DNA of 29,021 nt. It comes from JAXGPP01 sp964436865. GTDB taxonomy: Bacteria; Planctomycetota; Planctomycetia; Pirellulales; Thermoguttaceae. Below the pieces are notes generated by a model, which worked only from the letters and a program-made list of their open reading frames with translations, did no database searches and was not told the origin of the DNA. Positions 1 to 6,851 of the stretch are shown in pieces. Each line of letters starts with the position of its first letter. The first letter of the stretch is position 1. The translations under genes were made by a program, and so were the position numbers. The stretch lies in the NCBI GenBank assembly GCA_964436865.1, contig CAYTFK010000052.1, forward strand, positions 1 to 29,021, written 5' to 3'.

Positions 1-68
1 ACAAGGATGGGGAATAGGGTAATGTGCCCCTGGCTATGGCTCGCCGGTCATGCGAAGATTGCAGCCCA

Positions 69-389
69 TTAGCCGGCATACGGCCATCGTGGACGATTCT
101 GGAAATATGGAGCGTCGAGCACCGTGGCCGCTTTCGCGTTTGCTGCGGAACCTTCAAGGTCTCTGTTCTCTGACAGCTCCAGAATTACGTTCCACTGCTC
201 CGCAGGAACATCGACGTATCCGCTACGCCGAACGCAGTCCACGAAGTGAGACAAGTCGATGTAAGTCTCATCGCACACGTGCCTGCAAGCGTTGCCGCGT
301 GGATTGAGATCTTCGAATCGACCGGCGATCTGGCACAGGACATCCTGGATTGAGTCAATCCACCAGTCGTAGTTCTCTGGGCGTTTCAT
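69..389 (-). CDS. Hypothetical protein, 106 aa
   Basis: I do not recognise this protein. The reading frame is open from an ATG at 389 to a TAA at 69 and its composition looks protein-like: acidic, with Trp, Cys and aromatic residues spread along it (for example YDWWIDSIQDV near the start and HFVDCVRRSGYVDVPAEQW in the middle). There is no signal peptide, membrane segment or known motif. No strong Shine-Dalgarno precedes the ATG. The codons are visibly less GC-rich than in the neighbouring ctpA-like gene, which would fit an accessory or recently acquired gene. The overlapping plus-strand frame at 50-307 is Arg/Ser-rich and looks like a shadow. Moderate confidence that it is a real gene; function unknown. 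Confidence 0.55.
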   Translation of the reverse strand: MKRPENYDWWIDSIQDVLCQIAGRFEDLNPRGNACRHVCDETYIDLSHFVDCVRRSGYVDVPAEQWNVILELSENRDLEGSAANAKAATVLDAPYFQNRPRWPYAG

Positions 390-510
390 CTGCTAAGAGT
401 GCACTACCGGGGCCGCCTTCGCTTGCGCTTCGGTCCCAGTTCGAATGGAGGCGGAATTCGTTCTTGAATCCACACGTTCTGAAAACAGGAACTGAAGTCG
501 ATCGCGATTG

Positions 511-531
511 GGACGGACTGAAAGTCCGTCC
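511..531. repeat. Perfect 9-3-9 hairpin repeat
   Basis: GGACGGACT, loop GAA, AGTCCGTCC form a perfect inverted repeat (511-519 and 523-531), followed by CTACGGGG. Read as protein the segment gives TDFQSVP on one strand and DGLKVRPT on the other. I remember such peptide strings from spurious planctomycete proteins, which suggests a dispersed intergenic repeat. It lies 27 nt downstream of the ctpA-like stop codon and so could also end that transcript, but no T-run follows on the minus strand. The hairpin is certain; its repeat-family status is from memory and unverified. Confidence 0.75.
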
Positions 532-557
532 TACGGGGAGAGGGGAGATGCGCGGGC

Positions 558-1862
558 TCAGCGATTCTTGGGCGCGGGCTTCGAGGCGATCTTATCGAGG
601 TATTCGACGGCACGGGTGAGTTGCGGGTCGCGATGATAGTCGTTGGGGCCATTCGCACCGTTGTTGCGGAGAAGGCCGTAGCGGTCGAGGCGCCACTGGG
701 CCAGCTCGGCCAGTTGCTTGTCGTCGAGCTTGACTTCGAGCCCCTTATCGGGCGATACGCCCCACGGGTCCGATTCCTTCGCATCACGGGTGCGGTGAAT
801 GTTCTGACCGCTGGGCCGCCAATAGCTGGCGGTGGTGAGCTTGAGCTGTCCCATGCCGGGCTCGAGGTCGAGAATCTGCTGGATGGTTCCTTTGCCGTAG
901 GATCGCTGCCCGGCGACGACGGCGCGGCCGTGGTCCTGCAGGCAGGCGGCGACGATCTCGCTGGCGCTGGCGCTGAGCTGGTTGACGAGCACGGCCATGG
1001 GGAAGCCGCGGTAGGCACCGGGGGTGGCGTACTCGACGCCGAGCGTCTGGCCATCGCGTCCGCGGGTGCTGACGATTTCGCCGCGGTCGGCGCCAGCGGG
1101 TTCGATGAACAGGTCGCAGATGTTGATCGCCGAGTCGAGCCGCCCGCCGGGGTTGTTGCGCATGTCGAGGATCAGGCCGCGGAGCTGATGCTGGACGAGC
1201 CACTTCAGGGCCCGCTCGAGTTCCTCGTCGGTGCGGTAGGCGAACGACTCGATCCGCACGTAACCGATGCGGTCGGCCCCTTCGAGGAAGAAATTCCAAC
1301 TGCCGTCGGGATTCCGGGTGTCGCCCACGACGGTATCGACCTGGATCACGGCGCGGATGATCTCCACGTCGACCGGTTCGGTTTCGCCGAGATGAAGGAC
1401 GCCCAGCTTGACGGGTTCCCCGGGCTGTCCGCGCATCCGCTCGCGGGCGTCTTCGAGCGACAGTCCCTGGGTGCTCTTGCCGTCGATCCGCACGATCTTG
1501 TCACCGGTGCGGATTCCGGCTTTGAGCGCGGGGGAATTCTGCAGGGGGCTGACGACCACGAGGTCCTTCGTCTCCTGGTCGAGGAGCATTTCGATTCCGA
1601 CGCCGCCGAATTCCCCTTCGAGCTCTTCCTGGAATCGGCTCAGTTCCTGCGGGCTGATGTAGACCGAGTAGTCGTCCAGCCGGCTCATCATGCCCTGGAG
1701 GGCTCCCTCGAAGACCTGCTCTTCGGTGAGCGGCTCCAGAGAGAGCAGACGGATCTGCTCCATGGCGTAGCTCATCTGACGGCCGTATCGCGACACCTTG
1801 GCCGCACAGATGAGCCCCACCAGGGTGACGACGAGCAGGACGTAGACATTGCGCCGCGGCAT
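558..1862 (-). CDS. S41 family C-terminal processing protease (CtpA-like)
   Basis: Serine protease of the tail-specific (Ctp/Prc) family, which degrades or trims envelope proteins at their C-termini. The ATG at 1862 is chosen because GGGAAGGAA lies 4 nt upstream and the protein then begins MPRRNVYVLL, followed at once by a hydrophobic segment (about 6-22) acting as signal anchor. An upstream extension to 1949 lacks this support. A PDZ domain follows at about 83-166 (GGVGIEM, SPALKAGIRTGD, IVRIDGK). The catalytic region holds LDMRNNPGG, then Ser299 in SASASEI, Lys324 in SYGKGTIQ and Gln328, giving the Ser-Lys-Gln arrangement with the usual 25-residue Ser-Lys spacing. The length of 434 aa is normal. 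It is the last gene of a leftward run after the VWA and TPR genes, so it may share their periplasmic role; the substrate is unknown. Confidence 0.93.
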   Translation of the reverse strand: MPRRNVYVLLVVTLVGLICAAKVSRYGRQMSYAMEQIRLLSLEPLTEEQVFEGALQGMMSRLDDYSVYISPQELSRFQEELEGEFGGVGIEMLLDQETKDLVVVSPLQNSPALKAGIRTGDKIVRIDGKSTQGLSLEDARERMRGQPGEPVKLGVLHLGETEPVDVEIIRAVIQVDTVVGDTRNPDGSWNFFLEGADRIGYVRIESFAYRTDEELERALKWLVQHQLRGLILDMRNNPGGRLDSAINICDLFIEPAGADRGEIVSTRGRDGQTLGVEYATPGAYRGFPMAVLVNQLSASASEIVAACLQDHGRAVVAGQRSYGKGTIQQILDLEPGMGQLKLTTASYWRPSGQNIHRTRDAKESDPWGVSPDKGLEVKLDDKQLAELAQWRLDRYGLLRNNGANGPNDYHRDPQLTRAVEYLDKIASKPAPKNR

Positions 1863-1976
1863 GGCGTTCCTTCCCGAAAACACAGAGAAATCACCCGTCA
1901 ATCGTACCGCCTGGCCGCGGCCGGGAGCAAGGCGGCGCTCGAGGGGCAAGCAGAGCCGGATTGGACCGCCGGGCGG

Positions 1977-3047
1977 TCAGCGTTTCGCGGCGGGCGTGAC
2001 CGTCGCACTCAGTTCTTCCAGCCGCTGGCGAGCCTCGCGAACCGGCGCGGTCTCGGCGTAGGTGTCGAGCAGTTCGCGATACAGCCGGGCCGCCTGCTCC
2101 GGGCGGCCGAGTTGTTCGAGCGACTGCCCGGCGCTCAGCAACGAGTGGGCAGCCAGCAGGCGGTGCTCAGGATGGAGAAGGGCAACGCGCAGCATGGCCA
2201 GTGACGAACGTTCCCATTGGCGCTGCCGCGCCCACGCCGCGCCCTGCGTGTAGAGCGGTCCGGGGCGGAGCCGCTCGGGCATCTTCTCGATGGTTGCACT
2301 CCAGGCCTCGATCTGTTCGGCGGTGGCCGTGACTCCCTGGGCGCGCCACGACTGGGCAACCGCCAGGGAAGCAACCCACGGATCGTCGGCCAGCGCGAGC
2401 GACTTCAAGGCGGCAATCGCGGTGGCGCGGTGGCGCGTGGAGAGCAAGTGACTCGCCCCCATGAGCACAACGGCCGGCGGTTCTTTTTCGGCCATCCAGC
2501 CTTGCGCCGCCTGCTCGAGGGCAGGAGCCGGTTCGGCCGCAATCCAGGACAGGGGTATGCAGTCGAACCAGGGAGTTTGCGGGAACCGCCCGATCAGCGC
2601 GGCAAAGTCGTCGCCCGCTTCGCGGATCTGGCCCAGCGACTGGCGGCAGCGGACGATCTGGGAGGCGATCCGCTGCTGTACCCACGGCCGCGTCTCGCGG
2701 GCCTGCGCGGCGCGATAACGCTCGATCGCGCCGGCGAAGTCGGCTTTGGCGAAAGCGCCGTCGCCGTCGCTCTCCTCTTGCGTGGTTTGCGTCTGGACGC
2801 GCCGCACCCGATCGCCGGGCAGCCGAAGCTGCCGCCCACCGGAGGCCTCGACGACGATTTCCCGCCGCGTGTAGTCGACGATACGTCCGCTGACGGTCTG
2901 CTTGCCGGAGGAGCCGCCGGTGGCCGCCAGTTCCACGGTATCTTCGGCGAGCGACGGCACGACGGAGGCAGCAAGCAGCACGGCGGCCAGCGCGGCTGGG
3001 GTGGCCACGTTACGGGCGGCGGAAGCTGGCGATGTCGATGTAGCCAT
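1977..3047 (-). CDS. Secreted TPR-repeat protein
   Basis: A 356-aa exported protein of unknown function. The ATG at 3047 is chosen because GGAGG sits 5 nt upstream and the protein then starts with a signal peptide (hydrophobic core about 17-31, likely cut after SLA at 34). Residues about 50-88 form a small beta-rich module (SGRIVDYTRREIVVEA, LPGDRVRRVQT). The rest is helical and Ala-rich with TPR-like units, clearest at the C-terminus (SAGQSLEQLGRPEQAARLYRELL, about 305-345) and near 95-120 (FAKADFAGAIERYRAA). The gene overlaps the end of the VWA gene by 38 nt, which argues for coupled translation and a shared role, perhaps as scaffold or partner of the VWA protein. The ctpA-like gene starts 114 nt downstream. 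Confidence 0.85.
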   Translation of the reverse strand: MATSTSPASAARNVATPAALAAVLLAASVVPSLAEDTVELAATGGSSGKQTVSGRIVDYTRREIVVEASGGRQLRLPGDRVRRVQTQTTQEESDGDGAFAKADFAGAIERYRAAQARETRPWVQQRIASQIVRCRQSLGQIREAGDDFAALIGRFPQTPWFDCIPLSWIAAEPAPALEQAAQGWMAEKEPPAVVLMGASHLLSTRHRATAIAALKSLALADDPWVASLAVAQSWRAQGVTATAEQIEAWSATIEKMPERLRPGPLYTQGAAWARQRQWERSSLAMLRVALLHPEHRLLAAHSLLSAGQSLEQLGRPEQAARLYRELLDTYAETAPVREARQRLEELSATVTPAAKR

Positions 3048-4029
3048 AGTTGCCTCCGTTCTGCCGCGCCAGCTTTTCGAGGAACGTTGTATCGCCGCGT
3101 TTGGGCCCGAGGCCAAACTCGACGGCGTTGATGGTGATGCCCGCCGCGCGCCTCCGGATTCGCTCCAGTTGCGCCGCACTGAGCTTGGGATCGTCGGCAT
3201 CGGTGAGAAAGAAGATGACGTCGGGCGCCAGGTTGATGGCCATCATCAAGGCGGCCTCGTGCCGCGTACCGCCATCGGCCATGATGGATCCGATGAACTG
3301 CCGCGCCCGCGATCGCGTGCGGTCGTCGGCAAAGGCCAATGCGCCCGGCGTGCCCGCCGGATTGAAGACCACCGGATTCTCGTTATAGAAGATGATCTGA
3401 AACTGGTGCACGCGTTCGAGGCTTTCGAGGCTGTTGATCAGTTCGGCCTTCGCGGCTTCGAGGGGGCTGCGGCCGCTGCCCCCCATGCTTCCCGAGCGGT
3501 CGAGCACGTAGACGAACTTGAAACCTTCTCCCTCGACGCCGAAGAACCGTGTCTTGCCCTTGCCGCTGCCGAGGCCGCCCGCGCCTCCGGCGCCGGCACC
3601 CGATCCGCCGGTTCCTCGCAGCGCGCCTGAGGCGCTGGCCAGTCTTTGGCCGCCTTCCGCCTGAGGACCGATGATGCCCAGGGGGGCTGGCAGGAGGGTG
3701 TCGGGATCGACGGGCGGCCGTTCGAGCAGCTCGTCGAGGGTCGTCTGGGTCGCAGACGCAGCCTGTTGATCGGCCGAGGAGGCAGCCTCCTTGTCGCCAG
3801 GATCCCCTTCGAAGTACTCACCACCATCCTCGCCCGTCTGGCGGAGCACGATCCCCACGTCGGCGGTTCGCTCAGTGGCCGCGCCCTGGCGGACACGCTC
3901 AGGCAGCAAGAGGGCCAGCATGACGAACGCCAAGCCGTGCAAGACGGCCGATGCGAGCCACGACGGCACGGCTGGCCGGTAGCGGAATCGCCGGGTGGTT
4001 GGTCGCTCGTGCTGCTCCGGCCGTTCCAT
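3010..4029 (-). CDS. Membrane-anchored von Willebrand factor A protein
   Basis: A 339-aa protein with a short basic N-terminus, one membrane helix at about 22-42, a long polar linker, a Gly-rich stretch (about 138-158) and a C-terminal VWA domain (about 170-335). The metal site (MIDAS) is complete: Asp177, Ser179 and Ser181 in DRSGSM, Thr255 in GGTRHE, and Asp277 in LTDADD. VWA domains of this type bind partner proteins through Mg2+. The N-terminal layout resembles TonB-like anchors, which would place the VWA domain outside the inner membrane. ATG at 4029 is preferred over a TTG at 4038; neither has a strong ribosome site. It is first in a leftward run and overlaps the next gene, encoding a secreted TPR protein. 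The partner and process are unknown. Confidence 0.88.
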   Translation of the reverse strand: MERPEQHERPTTRRFRYRPAVPSWLASAVLHGLAFVMLALLLPERVRQGAATERTADVGIVLRQTGEDGGEYFEGDPGDKEAASSADQQAASATQTTLDELLERPPVDPDTLLPAPLGIIGPQAEGGQRLASASGALRGTGGSGAGAGGAGGLGSGKGKTRFFGVEGEGFKFVYVLDRSGSMGGSGRSPLEAAKAELINSLESLERVHQFQIIFYNENPVVFNPAGTPGALAFADDRTRSRARQFIGSIMADGGTRHEAALMMAINLAPDVIFFLTDADDPKLSAAQLERIRRRAAGITINAVEFGLGPKRGDTTFLEKLARQNGGNYGYIDIASFRRP

Positions 4030-4052
4030 GGCACCCAAGAAAACTCAATCTA

Positions 4053-4066
4053 CGTAAAGGTTTACG
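4053..4066. promoter_or_regulatory. Palindrome upstream of VWA gene, possible operator
   Basis: CGTAAA-GG-TTTACG is a perfect inverted repeat with a 2-nt spacer, AT-richer than its surroundings and close to the likely transcription start of the leftward VWA/TPR/protease run. Its size fits a dimeric regulator site. The symmetry is seen in the sequence; the function is inferred. Confidence 0.3.
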
Positions 4067-4237
4067 ACGACAATCGATTCTAGGCCCCGTCGCCCAGCCC
4101 GTCAATTGGAGGTCGCGAGTTGAGCAAATCGGCCGGCAACGGCGTATTGCCAGAAGCGGTTGGCGAAAATTGACTCCGGGGCGGCGGTCCCAGAAGTTAT
4201 GCCGGCAGTCAAACTTCGCCCCCACTTGGTATTAGCC

Positions 4238-4243
4238 TATAAT
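4238..4243 (+). promoter_or_regulatory. -10 box for def
   Basis: Perfect TATAAT. With a 17-nt spacer the -35 would be TTCGCC (4215-4220), a weak match. Transcription would start near 4250, giving a leader of about 100 nt before the GTG of def. Confidence 0.45.
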
Positions 4244-4348
4244 AGTTGCCCCTCAGGGAGTCTGCCTTCGGTATTGAACAGGGCGGGGGAAGCCGCCACC
4301 GGGGCGTTCATCGGCAAGGCAAACACAAGAAGGCTTTGGAGTCGTCGC

Positions 4349-4957
4349 GTGCACATCATCCGCTATCCGCACCCTACCCTTCGCCACAAATCGAAGCCGC
4401 TGCGTCGCGTCGACGCCGAGCTGAAGAAGGTCATCGCCGAGATGTTCGAGATGATGTACGAGGGTCGGGGCATCGGCCTGGCGGCAAATCAGGTGGATTT
4501 GCCCTACCGATTGTTCGTGATCAATCTCGAGGCCGACAGGGCGAACCCCGAAGCGGAGATGGTGTTCATCAATCCGGTGATCACTGAGCGGAAAGGGATG
4601 GCTGAGGACCAGGAGGGTTGCCTGAGCTTCCCGGAGATTTTTGCGCCGGTGCGGCGGCCGGAGAAGGTTGTGTTGAGCGCGTTCAATCTCAAGGGGGAAG
4701 AGGTCTCGTACGAGATGAATGGCCTTTGTGCCCGCGCCGTCCAGCACGAGCTTGACCACCTGGACGGCGTGCTGTTTATCGATCGGCTCAGCCCGAGCAG
4801 CCGGCTGTCGATTCGCGAGGACCTGGAGGCGCTGGAACTGGCATTTGAGGGGGATCGGCAGCGCGGTCTTATTCCGGACGACGAGGCAATCGCCGCTAGG
4901 CTGCAGGAACTGGAAGAAGCGCGGAGCTACCTGCCTGCACCATCTGCCCGGGTATAG
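4349..4957 (+). CDS. def: Peptide deformylase
   Basis: Metalloenzyme that removes the formyl group from the N-terminal Met of new proteins. The start is GTG at 4349: GGAG lies 7 nt upstream and the protein then opens VHIIRYPHPTLR, the usual beginning of the family; the longer frame from 4160 has an unrelated 63-residue N-terminus. All three motifs are present: GIGLAANQ (41-48, fits the G-x-G-x-A-A-x-Q pattern), EGCLS with metal ligand Cys91, and HELDH with His133, His137 and catalytic Glu134. At 202 aa it is slightly longer than typical, with an acidic C-terminal tail (about 165-202). fmt lies 138 nt downstream; the two catalyse opposite steps of the formyl-Met cycle and are commonly neighbours. 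A hairpin and a possible second promoter lie between them. Confidence 0.95.
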   Translation: MHIIRYPHPTLRHKSKPLRRVDAELKKVIAEMFEMMYEGRGIGLAANQVDLPYRLFVINLEADRANPEAEMVFINPVITERKGMAEDQEGCLSFPEIFAPVRRPEKVVLSAFNLKGEEVSYEMNGLCARAVQHELDHLDGVLFIDRLSPSSRLSIREDLEALELAFEGDRQRGLIPDDEAIAARLQELEEARSYLPAPSARV

Positions 4958-4981
4958 GCTGCATGGCGGGCCAAGTTGGGG

Positions 4982-5018
4982 GCCTGCAAGCCGGAGCGGG
5001 CAGGCGTTTGCGCTCCGG
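4982..5018 (+). terminator. Overlapping hairpins between def and fmt
   Basis: CCGGAGCG (4991-4998) pairs perfectly with CGCTCCGG (5011-5018) across a 12-nt loop, 33 nt after the def stop. GCCTGC (4982-4987) can instead pair with GCAGGC (5000-5005), so the two structures exclude each other. There is no T-run after the stem, so this is either a Rho-assisted or pausing terminator or just stable leader structure. Confidence 0.4.
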
Positions 5019-5043
5019 GGGAGCTATCGCCTATCCGGGGGGC

Positions 5044-5052
5044 TGATATACT
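5044..5052 (+). promoter_or_regulatory. Extended -10 promoter for fmt
   Basis: TGA followed by TATACT (5047-5052) matches an extended -10 element (TG-n-TATAAT, one mismatch). No good -35 is seen, as is common for extended -10 promoters. Transcription would begin near 5059, about 37 nt before the fmt ATG and just after the def hairpin. Confidence 0.4.
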
Positions 5053-5095
5053 GGCCGTTGCGGAGTTTCTGTAATCCTCTGGCAGGCTCGGCTTC

Positions 5096-6040
5096 ATGCG
5101 ACTGGTGATGATGGGCACCGGCCCTTTCGCGGTGCCGACATTCCGCGGGCTCATTCACGCTCACCATGATATCGCGGCGCTGGTGACGCGTCCGCCCAAG
5201 GACAGCGGCGGCCGACCGTTGCCCCCGAATCCGATGCGGCAGGTGGCCGAAGAGCATTCGCTGCCGGTCTGCGACCCGGCAGACGTCAACACTCCGTCGG
5301 CGCAGGCTTCGCTTGCCCGCCATGAAGCGGACCTGCTGGTGGTTTGCGATTATGGGCAGATCCTGTCGGCGGAAACGCTGGCAACCGCCCGGTTTGGCGG
5401 CATCAACCTGCACGCCTCGCTATTGCCCAAGTATCGCGGCGCCGCTCCGATCAACTGGGCCATTTACAACGGCGAGACGGAGACGGGAGTGAGCGTCATC
5501 CACATGACGCCGCGGATCGACGCCGGGCCGGTGATTGCCCAAGCGCGGACACCCATTGAGCCCAACGAGACGGCGGTTGAACTGGAGAGGCGGCTGGCCG
5601 AAATCGGCGAATGGCTCATACGGCGGGCGATCGACAATATCGAGTCCGGACGTCTGGAGGCCCTGCCGCAGGATCCGGCGCTCGCCTCGCGGGCCCCGCG
5701 GCTCAAGAAGACGGACGGCGCGGTGGACTGGAGCCGGCCGGCGGAGGCGATCCGCAACCAGGTGCGCGCGCTGGAACCGTGGCCGAAGACCTATACGTTC
5801 TGGCATCGCGAAGGTGAGCCTCCGATGCGGCTAATCCTCGGGCCGGTCGAGGTGGCCGAAGCTCCGGCCTCCCCACCCGGCACCGTAATTGAGGCGGCCG
5901 ACAACCGGATTCTGATCGCGACGGGCCGGGGAGGGGCGGCACTCAGAGAGATTCAGCCGGCGGGCAAGCGGCGGCTTTCGGTTGACGAATTCCTGCGCGG
6001 CTACCGTGTCCGCCCCGGGGACCGCTTCGGCCCGGAGTGA
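5096..6040 (+). CDS. fmt: Methionyl-tRNA formyltransferase
   Basis: Transfers a formyl group from 10-formyl-tetrahydrofolate to initiator Met-tRNA. Length is 314 aa, the standard size. The N-terminal catalytic domain opens with MRLVMMGTGPFAVPTF and holds the signature INLHASLLPKYRGAAPINWA; the catalytic trio corresponds to Asn104, His106 and Asp142 (RIDAGPV). The C-terminal tRNA-binding domain (about 205-314) starts after the LKKTDGAVDWSRPA motif. The ribosome site is weak (AGG about 10 nt upstream), but ATG at 5096 gives the family N-terminus exactly. It follows def and may be expressed from its own extended -10 promoter. Confidence 0.95.
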   Translation: MRLVMMGTGPFAVPTFRGLIHAHHDIAALVTRPPKDSGGRPLPPNPMRQVAEEHSLPVCDPADVNTPSAQASLARHEADLLVVCDYGQILSAETLATARFGGINLHASLLPKYRGAAPINWAIYNGETETGVSVIHMTPRIDAGPVIAQARTPIEPNETAVELERRLAEIGEWLIRRAIDNIESGRLEALPQDPALASRAPRLKKTDGAVDWSRPAEAIRNQVRALEPWPKTYTFWHREGEPPMRLILGPVEVAEAPASPPGTVIEAADNRILIATGRGGAALREIQPAGKRRLSVDEFLRGYRVRPGDRFGPE

Positions 6041-6571
6041 GGTCGCGGGCTGCTCATCACCCTGCTTTGTTCATGGCACCTTCTCGCCCGCTCCCCCGGG
6101 ATTGTCCGGCGGAGGTTACCCGGCGCAACATCCATCTAAAGTCGCACGACCTGTCGAGGAACGCGGAGTGGCAGAAGATCTCGGGCTATTCCATCGACCT
6201 GCAGCGCGAGATCACCTGCGTGATGGGGTAACCAAAGCCGCCGCAGTTCTGGTGCCTGCTTCAGATCTACCTCAAGAACAAGGCTGACGGCGCGGTCAAG
6301 CACCTGGCGGAAGCCGAGTTTCTCACGAGGCGCGCTTCAAGGCGATGGTGGCCTTATCCGCCGCTGATCGCGGGGTATTGTGGAGAAGTCAGCCGGCCGC
6401 AGGGTCGAGGCGTATCTTGTTGCGGAAGTCAGGCAATTCCACAATCCGCCATCGCGGCCGTTCCCGGCCGCCGCCCCAGCAACTGCCCTCGCCAGGGGCG
6501 GGCCTGAGACGATAAAATGGAGAACTTGGCGACGGAACGCCTGTACCCCCCTCACTAGGCGAGGAGAATCC
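6041..6571. other. 530-nt gap with a possible decayed coding remnant
   Basis: No intact gene is supported. One plus-strand frame reads protein-like before and after an in-frame TAA at 6229-6231: NAEWQKISGYSIDLQREI upstream and FWCLLQIYLKNKADGAVKHL downstream; a +1 shift near 6325 gives another plausible stretch (HEARFKAMVALSAADR). This could be a degraded gene fragment, but it is too short to assign to a family and may be chance in GC-rich DNA. No convincing promoter was found in front of the 58-aa gene. Confidence 0.3.
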
Positions 6572-6748
6572 ATGGACGGATGGAGCATTGCGCTCGTGGC
6601 TTTGGCCGCGTACGTGGCCGTGATCAGCCTGGTTCGCCTGATGATCGGCCACCGCCGGCGGCTGATCGCCGAATTGCGGTCGCAGTTCGACGCCGGCCGG
6701 CAACGCAGAGCGGCCGAATCGGGCGGAGAGCGGCAGAAGGCTGCCTGA
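6572..6748 (+). CDS. Small single-pass membrane protein, 58 aa
   Basis: Starts at ATG 6572 with an excellent ribosome site (GAGGAG, 6561-6566, 5-nt spacer), which is the main reason to trust it. One hydrophobic segment (about 6-24, IALVALAAYVAVISLVRLM) is followed by a basic helix (GHRRRLIAELRSQFDAGRQRR) and a polar tail, so it is probably an inner-membrane protein with a cytoplasmic C-terminus. I do not recognise a family. It lies 103 nt upstream of miaB in the same direction, separated by a hairpin at 6791-6819. An overlapping longer frame from 6380 has no ribosome site. Confidence 0.65.
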   Translation: MDGWSIALVALAAYVAVISLVRLMIGHRRRLIAELRSQFDAGRQRRAAESGGERQKAA

Positions 6749-6790
6749 CTGGACAGGCACGTCGCCAGCGCGGCGCGGAAAGGACTGGGA

Positions 6791-6819
6791 AACACACTCG
6801 ACGGGAAGCCGGGTGTGTT
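6791..6819 (+). promoter_or_regulatory. 10-bp hairpin in the miaB leader
   Basis: AACACACTCG (6791-6800) pairs with CGGGTGTGTT (6810-6819) over a 9-nt loop, with one G-T pair. It sits between the 58-aa gene and miaB, 32 nt before the miaB start. No T-run follows, so it could be a weak terminator, an mRNA stabiliser or a leader control element. Confidence 0.4.
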
Positions 6820-6851
6820 CCGCATTTGCTGAAAGTCAAAAACGAGTCGGC

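Larger units (their letters stand above)
4030..4348. other. Divergent intergenic region between VWA gene and def
   Basis: No convincing gene here. It contains a perfect 6-2-6 palindrome (CGTAAA GG TTTACG, 4053-4066) starting 24 nt upstream of the VWA start, and a consensus -10 box for def at 4238-4243. The open frame running into def from 4160 lacks support as a start. Confidence 0.6.

Noticed and set aside
621..2204. 527-aa plus-strand open frame opposite the ctpA-like and TPR genes
   Set aside because: Shadow of codon bias in GC-rich DNA; the minus strand carries complete domain signatures and ribosome sites.
4389..4492. Deformylase motif GIGLAANQ read as an active-site change (Asn for Pro)
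   Set aside because: The family pattern allows any residue at this position, so it is not a loss-of-function sign.
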